Part shown: one piece after another, positions 36,263 to 44,012 of the stretch
Layout of the letters: each line of letters starts with the position of its first letter
How positions within the stretch are numbered: position 1 is the first letter of the stretch
Source: JAUVKA01 sp964465145
GTDB lineage: Bacteria; Bacteroidota; Bacteroidia; Bacteroidales; UBA12481
Reading direction: 5' to 3'
Assembly (NCBI GenBank): GCA_964465145.1
Contig: CAYXJR010000006.1
Coordinates: 1-64,000, forward strand
Length of the DNA stretch: 64,000 nt
The notes under the pieces: model-generated
What the model was told of the DNA's origin: nothing
What the model saw: the letters and a program-made list of their open reading frames with translations, nothing else
Databases searched by the model: none
Position numbers and translations under genes: made by a program

Positions 36263-36556
36263 TTAAACTATTTGCTTTTGTATCTCCAATGAAGCAGCCC
36301 ATTCGGGTTGTTCAGTGGAATATGCCTGCATGACTTCCACTTGTTTTTCAATTTGCTTGACCACTTGTTTTATCGTCCGTGGATCTGTATTAACCACCAT
36401 AGATATTTGTGCTATACCCTTCATGGCAGTTTCGGCAAGGGTGAGACTATTGATATTTATTCCTCGTCTGGAAAAAACCATAGCAATACGGCTTAACAAA
36501 CCAACCCTGTCCTGGGCCAGTGTCGTAACTAAATAATCCTTTGTAAAATGCATCAT
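36263..36556 (-). CDS. ilvN: Acetolactate synthase, small regulatory subunit (ACT domain)
   Basis: A 97-residue single-ACT protein: VTTLAQDRVGLLSRIAMVFSR then GININSLTLAETA. These bind valine or leucine to feed back on the IlvB catalytic subunit. It is short, with only the ACT domain and no long C-terminal extension, comparable to E. coli IlvN/IlvM rather than the 160-residue IlvH type. It lies 14 nt after ilvB. Confidence 0.9.
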   Translation of the reverse strand: MMHFTKDYLVTTLAQDRVGLLSRIAMVFSRRGININSLTLAETAMKGIAQISMVVNTDPRTIKQVVKQIEKQVEVMQAYSTEQPEWAASLEIQKQIV

Positions 36557-36570
36557 ATCTCTGTTTTCTT

Positions 36571-38319
36571 TTATTTACATTTTTTATCAGGCGATAATAT
36601 CATATCTGTTACCGCAGCGCCTGGAGGAACCATTGGAAAAACATTCTCCTCTTTCTCCACAACTACTTCAATCAGGATAGGGCCATCAGTTGAAATTCCC
36701 TTTTTCAATTGCTCAACCAGGTTTTCTCTGGAAGTTATCCGCATCCCAATTAAGCCGCAGGCGTCAGCAAGTTTTACGAAATCCGGCCCACTTAGAGTGG
36801 TACTGGCATATCTCCCTTCGAAGAAAAGTTCCTGCCATTGCCTCACCATACCAAGGAAACCATTGTTTAATACAATTATTTTCACAGGAAGTTTTTCATG
36901 AGCAATAGTGACTAGTTCCTGCATGGTCATTTGGAGTCCCCCGTCACCAATAAAAGCAACTACGGTACGGTTGGGCTGACCAACCTGTGCGCCTAGTGCC
37001 GCCGGAAGTCCAAAACCCATAGTTCCCAGTCCGCCGGATGTTACGAGTGTACGGGCAGTTTTCAGTGGAAAATACCGGGCTGCTTTCATCTGGTGCTGTC
37101 CAACATCAGTAACAACGATTGCTTCCGGACCAACTATTTTGGCGACCTCATTAATTACTTGACCCATTAATGGCTTTCCCGAGATAGGGTGCAGATCCCG
37201 GTCAATTACAACCCGCTGCTCTTCAGTGCTTAATTCAGCAAAACTATCCACCCATTTATCATGGCGATTTTCCCTGACCAGTGGGATAATATTTTGTAAA
37301 AAAGCCTTTGCGTCAGCCTGGATTTCCAATTCGGTGACTATATTTTTGTCTAGCTCTGTGGGATCTATATCCACATGAATAATCCTGGCCTTAGGCAGAT
37401 AGGTAGATACATTTCCAGTAACCCTGTCGTCAAACCGCATTCCTATGGCCAGAACAACATCTGCTTCACCGGTTTTCAAATTCGGAGCATAATTCCCGTG
37501 CATCCCCAGCATGCCCATAAATAAAGGATGTCCGGCAGGCAATGCTGACAGGCCTAAAAGAGTTGCGGCAGCCGGAACACCTGATTTTTCAACGAAAGCG
37601 CGCAGCTCTTCAGAAGATTTTGACAAAATGATTCCCTGGCCAAACAAAACCATTGGCCGCTTAGCTGAATTAATCCAATCAGCTGCTTTTATCACCTGCT
37701 CAATGTCAGGCTGTATTATTGGTTTATAGGTTTGCAGTGAGTTGCATTTTGAATATCTGAATTTTATTTTCTCCGAAAAAACATTCTTAGTAATGTCAAC
37801 CAATACAGGACCAGGCCTACCAGCCCGGGCTATATAGAAAGCCTTGGCCATCACAGCAGAGAGCTCCTCAGCACTACTAACTCTTGCGTTCCACTTTGTA
37901 ACAGCCATACTGATAGTCAATATGTCTGTTTCCTGGAAGGCATCCGTACCCACAAGATTATCCACTACCTGCCCGGTAATACAAACCAGGGGTGTTGAAT
38001 CAAGGTAGGCATCAGCAATTCCAGTCAATATGTTAGTTGCTCCCGGGCCTGATGTAGCCAGGCAAACGCCAGTTTTTCCTGTAACCCGGGCAAAACCTTG
38101 GGCTGCATGTACAGCACCTTGTTCATGGCGAGTTAAAATATGACGGAAACAGTCCCCACTTTGGTGTAATGCATCATATAAAGGCATTATAGCCCCGCCA
38201 GGGTATCCAAACATGGTTTCCACTCCTTCTTCCAAAAAACAAAGCAATATCGCTTCAGCTCCAGTGATTTTTTCACCTGTAAGAATCCGTTCTTCCAATT
38301 TTTCTGAACAGTCTGTCAT
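36571..38319 (-). CDS. ilvB: Acetolactate synthase, large catalytic subunit
   Basis: A thiamine-diphosphate enzyme making acetolactate or acetohydroxybutyrate. The frame extends to 38391 inside ilvD, but the ATG at 38319 (MTDCSEKLEERILTGEKITG) fits the family start and leaves a 19-nt gap. Motifs: MFGYPGGAIMPLYD, the catalytic Glu in RHEQGAVHAAQGFAR, FAD-domain regions, and the ThDP/Mg signature GDGGLQMTMQELVT ... NNGFLGMVRQWQ. Works with IlvN. Confidence 0.96.
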   Translation of the reverse strand: MTDCSEKLEERILTGEKITGAEAILLCFLEEGVETMFGYPGGAIMPLYDALHQSGDCFRHILTRHEQGAVHAAQGFARVTGKTGVCLATSGPGATNILTGIADAYLDSTPLVCITGQVVDNLVGTDAFQETDILTISMAVTKWNARVSSAEELSAVMAKAFYIARAGRPGPVLVDITKNVFSEKIKFRYSKCNSLQTYKPIIQPDIEQVIKAADWINSAKRPMVLFGQGIILSKSSEELRAFVEKSGVPAAATLLGLSALPAGHPLFMGMLGMHGNYAPNLKTGEADVVLAIGMRFDDRVTGNVSTYLPKARIIHVDIDPTELDKNIVTELEIQADAKAFLQNIIPLVRENRHDKWVDSFAELSTEEQRVVIDRDLHPISGKPLMGQVINEVAKIVGPEAIVVTDVGQHQMKAARYFPLKTARTLVTSGGLGTMGFGLPAALGAQVGQPNRTVVAFIGDGGLQMTMQELVTIAHEKLPVKIIVLNNGFLGMVRQWQELFFEGRYASTTLSGPDFVKLADACGLIGMRITSRENLVEQLKKGISTDGPILIEVVVEKEENVFPMVPPGAAVTDMILSPDKKCK

Positions 38320-38338
38320 ATTAATGATAAAAATTAAG

Positions 38339-40231
38339 TTAATCAACAATCCTAACGGCCCCCAGGTCTGCCGAACTGACAAATTTCGCATAGGCCCTCA
38401 AAGCAGTGCTGATTTCTCGTTCGCGAACTGGTTTATAGGCATCTTCTCCCTTATCCAACTCTTTTTTTCTTCTTTCTTTAAGTTCCTGGTCGCTGATTTT
38501 AAGATTAATAGAACGCTCAAGAATATTTATATCTATTTTATCACCCTCTTGAACCATTACGATATCTCCTCCTGCAGCTGCTTCAGGAGACACATGTCCG
38601 ATAGATAATCCGGATGTCCCGCCTGAGAAACGACCGTCGGTAATCAAGGCACAGGTTTGATCAAGTCCTTTTGATTTAAGGTAAGAAGTGGGATAAAGCA
38701 TTTCCTGCATCCCTGGACCACCCTTTGGCCCCTCAAACAATATTAATATAACATCACCGGGTCGGATCTGATCAGTAAGGATTGCGGTTGATGCCTCATC
38801 CTGAGAATGAAATATTCTCGCCGATCCGGTAAAAGAAAATAGGCTCTCTTTTACTCCGGCAGTTTTTACCACACATCCATTTTGCGCAATATTCCCGTAA
38901 AGGATGGCCAAACCACCCTCCTGATTGTAAGCATGTGGTATGTCGCGGATACAGCCCTCTTCCCTGTCAGTATCCAACTCGGGGTAGAATTTATTCTGGT
39001 ATGCAAATCCCTGCGACCGAGGCCCATATCCTGGTGCCGACAAGTATTTCTGGACTGCGGAAATAGTTACGTCCGGGGAAAGTATATCAAACTCCTTAAT
39101 GGCTGCTTCCAGGTCATCGAAATCAAGGCGGCGGGCTTTGATGTTTAACAGTCTGCCTTTTGCCAATTCACCCATCAATGCCATGATCCCTCCGGCTCTT
39201 CCGAAATCCTGTATATGGTAGGAGGAACTAGGCGATAATTTGCACAGGTTGGGCACTTTTCTTGAAAGCGCATCAATATCATCCATTGTAAAGTCAACTC
39301 CGGCTTCGTGGGCAATGGCTAGTAAATGCAAAATAGTATTTGTTGAACCACCCATAGCTATATCCACTGTCATGGCATTCAGGAAAGCTGCCCTTGAGGC
39401 AAGATTTCGAGGAAGATATTTTTCATCCCCATCGAAATAATACTTATTGGCGATCTCAACAATTTTATGCGCAGATTCAACAAACAGCTTTTTCCGGTTG
39501 GCGTGTGTAGCAAGAATAGTACCGTTTCCAGGCAAAGCCAAACCCAGGGCTTCATTAAGGCAATTCATAGAGTTGGCGGTGAAGAGCCCGCTGCATGAAC
39601 CACAGGTGGGACAGGCATTTTCTTCGAGGGATTTTAGCTGATCATCCGAAGTAAGCGGATCACCAGCTGCCACCATAACATCTACCAAATCATGATCCTT
39701 ATTTCCGATACGTCCTGCCTCCATGGGCCCTCCCGACACAAAAATCACTGGAATATTTATCCGCATGGCAGCTAGCATCATCCCAGGAGTAATTTTATCA
39801 CAATTAGAGATGCAAATCATCGCATCCACACAATGTGCATTGCAAACATACTCAATGCTGTCAGCTATTAAGTCCCTGGATGGCAATGAATATAGCATAC
39901 CTCCATGACCCATAGCTATTCCATCATCAATAGCAATAGTATTGAATTCAGGGGCAAAACAACCGTAAGATTCGATTTCAGCCTTGAGCATTTGTCCCAC
40001 CTCGTGAAGGTGAGCATGGCCGGGAACGAACTGAGAAAAAGAATTTACCACAGCGATCACCGGATTACCAAACTGCTCTTGCTTCATCCCATTTGCCCGC
40101 CAAAGACTGCGCGCACCAGCCATACGACGACCCTGTGTGGCCGTATAACTCCTCAAAGGCAAAACCCATTTCCTGTCACCAGCAGAATATTTTATCTGTT
40201 CAGAGTTTGAAATATGCTCCTTTTCTGTCAC
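38339..40231 (-). CDS. ilvD: Dihydroxy-acid dehydratase
   Basis: A 630-residue Fe-S dehydratase giving the branched 2-oxo acids, at the head of the operon. Cluster and active-site motifs are CISNCDKITPGMMLAAMR, CPTCGSCSGLFTANSMNC, and GRFSGGTSGLSIGHVSPEAA with the catalytic serine. The start used is GTG at 40231. The leader attenuator lies about 160 nt upstream, with a dispersed repeat in between. Confidence 0.95.
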   Translation of the reverse strand: MTEKEHISNSEQIKYSAGDRKWVLPLRSYTATQGRRMAGARSLWRANGMKQEQFGNPVIAVVNSFSQFVPGHAHLHEVGQMLKAEIESYGCFAPEFNTIAIDDGIAMGHGGMLYSLPSRDLIADSIEYVCNAHCVDAMICISNCDKITPGMMLAAMRINIPVIFVSGGPMEAGRIGNKDHDLVDVMVAAGDPLTSDDQLKSLEENACPTCGSCSGLFTANSMNCLNEALGLALPGNGTILATHANRKKLFVESAHKIVEIANKYYFDGDEKYLPRNLASRAAFLNAMTVDIAMGGSTNTILHLLAIAHEAGVDFTMDDIDALSRKVPNLCKLSPSSSYHIQDFGRAGGIMALMGELAKGRLLNIKARRLDFDDLEAAIKEFDILSPDVTISAVQKYLSAPGYGPRSQGFAYQNKFYPELDTDREEGCIRDIPHAYNQEGGLAILYGNIAQNGCVVKTAGVKESLFSFTGSARIFHSQDEASTAILTDQIRPGDVILILFEGPKGGPGMQEMLYPTSYLKSKGLDQTCALITDGRFSGGTSGLSIGHVSPEAAAGGDIVMVQEGDKIDINILERSINLKISDQELKERRKKELDKGEDAYKPVREREISTALRAYAKFVSSADLGAVRIVD

Positions 40232-40300
40232 GATAATTTTCTCCTCTATTACACTTATCCCTTTTTACTTCTAACTTCTCACCAACTTTTGCCATCTGCC

Positions 40301-40325
40301 CGGTCCCTGAGCTTGTCGAAGGGCT
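40301..40325. repeat. Dispersed CCCTTCGACAAGCTCAGGG-type repeat
   Basis: The plus strand reads ggtccctgagcttgtcgaag followed by ggc. From memory this is a short dispersed element seen in intergenic regions of many unrelated bacteria, usually as CCCTTCGACAAGCTCAGGG. Here it sits in the untranslated leader between the attenuator and ilvD. The adjoining open frame at 40200-40394 is not a credible gene. Confidence 0.55.
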
Positions 40326-40392
40326 GCCCTCTGCACTAATAAGATCTAGAATCCGAGTATGCATTGCGCTTTTCATTCTTAAAAATTTGTCC

Positions 40393-40424
40393 AAAAAAAA
40401 CCCTTCTCTTAACGAGAAGGGTTT
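40393..40424 (-). terminator. Attenuator terminator in the ilv-leu leader
   Basis: On the minus strand AAACCCTTCTC, a GTTAA loop and GAGAAGGGTTT form an 11-bp perfect stem, followed by a run of eight T (three of them in the stem). It lies 30-65 nt after the leader-peptide stop and upstream of ilvD, so it would stop transcription before the operon when formed. Confidence 0.88.
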
Positions 40425-40460
40425 ATGTTTTTTCCGTATTGGTATAATACCACCCTTCTC
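40414..40460 (-). promoter_or_regulatory. Antiterminator pairing segment competing with the ilv-leu terminator
   Basis: GAGAAGGG at 40453-40460 is an exact copy of the terminator 3' arm and can pair with the terminator 5' arm CCCTTCTC (40414-40421). Its first base is the second base of the leader stop codon TGA, so a ribosome that finishes the leader would cover it and let the terminator form, while a ribosome stalled earlier would leave it free. The pairing is seen in the sequence; the mechanism is inferred. Confidence 0.75.
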
Positions 40461-40521
40461 ATTTTAGGTCCACGAGGACCAAAATAATAAGAATAGCGAT
40501 ATTGAGATTACGGGTTATCAT
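40459..40521 (-). CDS. ilv-leu operon leader peptide (20 residues)
   Basis: ATG to TGA encodes M-I-T-R-N-L-N-I-A-I-L-I-I-L-V-L-V-D-L-K. Twelve of 20 residues are Ile (5), Leu (5) or Val (2), with eight consecutive ones at positions 10-17 (ILIILVLV). A small hairpin GGTCC-TCGT-GGACC (40467-40480) overlaps the Val codons. It begins 15 nt below a strong promoter and ends at the attenuator, and the downstream operon makes exactly these amino acids. This is the classical layout of a ribosome-mediated attenuation leader. It is too short for ordinary gene finders. Confidence 0.88.
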   Translation of the reverse strand: MITRNLNIAILIILVLVDLK

Positions 40522-40536
40522 GTCTTTTTCTGGCTC

Positions 40537-40569
40537 CAAAGGTAAGCGAGTAATTTTATATAATGCAAA
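40537..40569 (-). promoter_or_regulatory. Promoter of the ilv-leu operon
   Basis: Minus strand: -33 element TTTG (40566-40569), 21-nt spacer, -7 element TACCTTTG (40537-40544), both matching the Bacteroidota vegetative consensus (TTTG / TAnnTTTG). The leader-peptide ATG is 15 nt below the -7 box. Confidence 0.75.
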
Positions 40570-40771
40570 TAAATTGGTGTTTTTCTAAATTGGCCTTTAG
40601 CTAACAGCCTAATTTCAAGTTGATTAATTTTAATGTTAAGTATGAAATTTTGAAATCCAATTTTTCTGTTCGTTTATTAATAACTTGTTTGACAGTTTAT
40701 TGTGACTATGGTGAACAAAACTTTTTATGATACATTTTGTTCTACTCTCAGATAAACAACAATTCATGATT

Positions 40772-41020
40772 ATGTTATTTGGATTATTAAATCGCAAAAA
40801 AACCGTAAAATGCTGTTATGAACTTGAATGTCCTAACGCATGGGGTCATCAGAACTTCAACGGTGCATTTTATCGTCGAAGAAATGATAAACAAATTGAT
40901 GTCAATAATAAATTGGTCAAGTATGGTTTCATTCAAGACTTCCAGGTAAATTACATCGATGGGATAAGGCTTAAAGGCCATGAAGTGGCAGGGTTCTGCA
41001 AATCCTGCCATCACGTTTAG
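40772..41020 (+). CDS. Small conserved-looking cysteine-rich protein
   Basis: The frame opens at 40727; I use the ATG at 40772, which gives an 82-residue protein starting MLFGLLNRKKTVKCCYELEC. Two cysteine groups, near the N-terminus (CCYELECPNAWG) and at the C-terminus (GFCKSCHHV), could form a zinc site. The middle is charged (RRRNDKQIDVNN). I do not recognise a named family. It lies alone between the ilv leader (divergent) and an inverted repeat, and codon use looks like that of real genes here. Confidence 0.55.
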   Translation: MLFGLLNRKKTVKCCYELECPNAWGHQNFNGAFYRRRNDKQIDVNNKLVKYGFIQDFQVNYIDGIRLKGHEVAGFCKSCHHV

Positions 41021-41107
41021 ACCTCTATGAGTTATCTGCAAGAGCCTTAGTGCTCTTTATTGTGAAATGTTGTGTTATTTGAATAACAATCCCCTCGAAC
41101 AAAAAGA

Positions 41108-41137
41108 ACTGCCGACAATCTTGGGGGACTGTCGGCA
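41108..41137. other. Inverted repeat after the small cysteine protein gene
   Basis: The arms ctgccgaca and tgtcggcag form a 9-bp perfect stem with a 12-nt loop (atcttgggggac). No T-run follows, so it is a weak terminator at best; it may be a factor-dependent terminator or an operator. The rest of 41021-41324 is AT-rich with nothing else supportable. Confidence 0.5.
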
Positions 41138-41324
41138 GACCAGAATTTATGAAAAGTTGCGTTTATATAACGCTAGTTGACTGTTCTTTTGATAGTATGC
41201 TGTATTTTCTAATTATTTCTTGCCAGGCACTTAATAGTAAGACGCAATAAAGGGCAAAGTGTTACATGAATAAATGTTAAAAAAACCTAAAATCTTTCTT
41301 ATTGGTAAATTAGGCTGTCAAAAA

Positions 41325-42884
41325 TTATTTTTCTAAAGGTATTAGAGCCCTGGCTGCTTCTTCACTATCACCATACTGTTTCTGCAGTCGAGCCAACTCA
41401 GCCTTCATTTCAATGAGAATATCTGAGTAAGCCGGATCATTAAAAACATTGTTCATCTCTTTGGGATCTTTTTCAAGGTCATACATTTCCCATTCATCAA
41501 TATTGTAGTAAAAATGCATAAGCTTATACCGCTCTGTACGAACTCCATAATGTCTCTTGACGGCGTGTGCACCCGGGTATTCATAATAGTGATAGTAAAT
41601 TGATTTACGCCAATCCGGATTCTTATCAGGTTTGAAAAGTGGTACCATTGACACGCCCTGCATTTCCTCAGGGATGGGAGCACCTGCCAAATCCAAAAAG
41701 GTCTCGGCAAAATCCAGATGCTGTACTAGTGCATCTGAAGTTGTACCAGCTTCAGTCTCACCTGGTAATCTTATGAGCAACGGCATGCCCAAACTCTCCT
41801 CATACATAAAACGCTTATCGAACCAGCCGTGCTCTCCCAGATAGAAACCCTGATCGGAGGTATAAAATACAGCTGTGTTATCAGTCAGGCCCTTCTCATC
41901 CAGGTAATCCAACAATCGCCTCACCTGGTCATCCACACTTTGAATGCATGCAAGATAATCCCGCATGTAACGCTGATATTTCCATATGGCAAGCTCTTTG
42001 CCTTCCATGTGGCGACTGTAAAAATCTTTGATAATTGGATCGTAATGAGCATCCCATGCTGAGCGCTGGTCAGGAGTCAAGCGATTCAGCTGTCCTTTCA
42101 CCCAGTTATCGCCAACCTGTATAACCGTAGTATCGGGGTTTAATGTCTTAAGGTCGTACCCTATCATCATATCCTTGATGATCGACATTTTTTGCTCTTT
42201 TGCGGCACTGCCCCTGTTTGAATAATCGTCGAAATAATTATCTGGAACCGGGAAAGTTATTTCTTCAAAATTGAAATATTTTGGTTCGGGCATCCAGTTA
42301 CGATGGGGTGCCTTATGATGCACCATCAGGAAAAAGGGTTTCTCATTTTCCCTATTATTCAACCAGTTCAGGGCTTCATCGGTGATTATTGTAGTGGCGT
42401 AGCCAGTATAATTACGAACTCCTGTGGAGTCCTTTAAGTCGGGATTATAATACGACCCTTGCCCCAATAGGATTTTCCAGAAATCAAAACCCGTGGGATC
42501 GCTCTTTAGATGCCATTTTCCAATCATTGCAGTTTCATAACCCGCCTCCCTGAGCAACTTGGGAACGGTTACCTGGCTGCCATCAAATGTTGAGTTGTTA
42601 TCGAGGTGTCCATTTACATGGCTAAACTTCCCTGTTAAAACAACTGCCCTGCTGGGAGCGCATATTGAATTAGTGCAAAACGCATTATTGAACCGAATCC
42701 CTTCATTAGCCAGACGGTCAATATTAGGTGTATGGTTAAGGCCATAACCGTAGGCGGATACAGCTTGATAGGCATGATCATCGGCCATGATATAGAGGAT
42801 ATTGTATTGTTTACCCTGCTGACAGGAAGATATCAGCAGAAATAAAGAAAATAAGGAAATCAAGATTGCTGGAACTCGTTTCAT
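41325..42884 (-). CDS. Type I sulfatase, lipoprotein
   Basis: A 519-residue arylsulfatase-family enzyme removing sulfate esters from glycans. Lipoprotein signal with C21 (LFLLISSC). The formylglycine-forming motif is CAPSR (C75-R79 in TNSICAPSRAVVLTG). NILYIMADDHAYQ supplies calcium-binding Asp residues, and ETAMIGKWHL and FYTSDQGFYLGEHGW are further active-site blocks. The Cys-type site needs an anaerobic maturase (anSME) for activation, which is not in the window. With the GH29/GH95-type genes this suggests sulfated fucose-containing glycans, which is inference. Confidence 0.92.
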   Translation of the reverse strand: MKRVPAILISLFSLFLLISSCQQGKQYNILYIMADDHAYQAVSAYGYGLNHTPNIDRLANEGIRFNNAFCTNSICAPSRAVVLTGKFSHVNGHLDNNSTFDGSQVTVPKLLREAGYETAMIGKWHLKSDPTGFDFWKILLGQGSYYNPDLKDSTGVRNYTGYATTIITDEALNWLNNRENEKPFFLMVHHKAPHRNWMPEPKYFNFEEITFPVPDNYFDDYSNRGSAAKEQKMSIIKDMMIGYDLKTLNPDTTVIQVGDNWVKGQLNRLTPDQRSAWDAHYDPIIKDFYSRHMEGKELAIWKYQRYMRDYLACIQSVDDQVRRLLDYLDEKGLTDNTAVFYTSDQGFYLGEHGWFDKRFMYEESLGMPLLIRLPGETEAGTTSDALVQHLDFAETFLDLAGAPIPEEMQGVSMVPLFKPDKNPDWRKSIYYHYYEYPGAHAVKRHYGVRTERYKLMHFYYNIDEWEMYDLEKDPKEMNNVFNDPAYSDILIEMKAELARLQKQYGDSEEAARALIPLEK

Positions 42885-42998
42885 AACTCCTGTATTTTGG
42901 TTTAAAGCCGAAAGTTAATAAAAGGAGAAGAAAAACTGCTAAGGAAATTTGCAAGTAATTCAGTGAGAGGTGAAAATTTACCAGGCTGAGATGCCAGA

Positions 42999-43787
42999 TC
43001 ATTTTCCCCAGGCTTTCAGATTTTCCTGAATATGGTTAATAACTGCCCGGTGTGCCTCTTTCCCAGAACCATTAACATCCATGGGTGGACCAAAATCCAT
43101 ATAAATAGGGATATTCCGAATGATAGGCCCCAATTCCTTAATTCGTTTTCCATTCCCCCAGAAATCAGTTTTGACGGCAATTGGAAGAACCTGCACACCA
43201 CTTTTTAATGCCAGCTTTGTTCCCAAGGTGTTAAACTTCTCAGGATTAAATTCCACTTGCCTGGTGCTTTGGGGGAAAATAATCAATGAAATCCCATCAT
43301 TAAGTAATTTTTGTCCCTGATCAAGGACTTTGATAAGGTCCTCCCTGGAGTTGGTGCGACTCACCGTGATTGGATCCCTGGAGCGCATAATAGGCCCAAA
43401 AATCCTATTGCTAACAATACTTTCCTTGACTACAAAGGTTACCCGCATGACAGGGGCAATAAGAAAAGGGAAAACCATGGTTTCCAGGGTGCTCATATGA
43501 TTACTCACTAAAACCACGGGTCCCTGGCATTTCCTTAGGTTTTCCAACCCGGTAATGTGAAACCGGCCACCACATTTCTCTGTAAGCCTCATTACATCTA
43601 AAGAGGACCTGGCCCAGGCCTCATCATCATAAGTCCCTTTCAGCGCAACCCTCCTTTGAGCTAAAACAATTCTGAGATAATGATAATAAAACACCAGGCT
43701 GGATTTGGGAAAAAACCTGTCAAGCCAGTAGCGCCTAATATTTTCAGGTGTATTGTACCTGTCTCTTATGGTCAATGGCAGATTCAA
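42999..43787 (-). CDS. Lysophospholipid acyltransferase family protein (PlsC-like)
   Basis: A 262-residue LPLAT-superfamily protein. The acyltransferase motif I is SNHMSTLET, that is HX4E rather than the usual HX4D. Motif III is IIFPQSTRQ, where classical PlsC has FPEGTRS. Basic, with a hydrophobic N-terminal part and no signal peptide, so likely on the inner face of the inner membrane. It may acylate lysophosphatidic acid or a related lipid. It is a single gene on the minus strand, 115 nt upstream of the sulfatase start. Confidence 0.8.
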   Translation of the reverse strand: MNLPLTIRDRYNTPENIRRYWLDRFFPKSSLVFYYHYLRIVLAQRRVALKGTYDDEAWARSSLDVMRLTEKCGGRFHITGLENLRKCQGPVVLVSNHMSTLETMVFPFLIAPVMRVTFVVKESIVSNRIFGPIMRSRDPITVSRTNSREDLIKVLDQGQKLLNDGISLIIFPQSTRQVEFNPEKFNTLGTKLALKSGVQVLPIAVKTDFWGNGKRIKELGPIIRNIPIYMDFGPPMDVNGSGKEAHRAVINHIQENLKAWGK

Positions 43788-44012
43788 AATATCATCATAA
43801 AGGTTGAATTGTAAAGATACAAAATCCTTGTATTATCAAGTTAGGAATAAGCAATATAGAAGGGCGCTGTAGAAAATTCCGTTCCAGTAAGTAATACACG
43901 AATCCTTGTCGCAGCCTATTATTTCTTTTAGCCTAGCTTAGCTGAATTGACAAACTCACCAAAGGAAAAATCCTGACGGATCATTAATAATTTAGATATT
44001 CAATGGTTCCTT

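Noticed and set aside
40200..40394. 64-codon minus-strand frame between the attenuator and ilvD
   Set aside because: It spans the dispersed repeat and the ilvD start region, and its sequence is the translation of non-coding leader.
42811..43002. 63-codon frame upstream of the sulfatase
   Set aside because: Overlaps the sulfatase start region and has no independent support.
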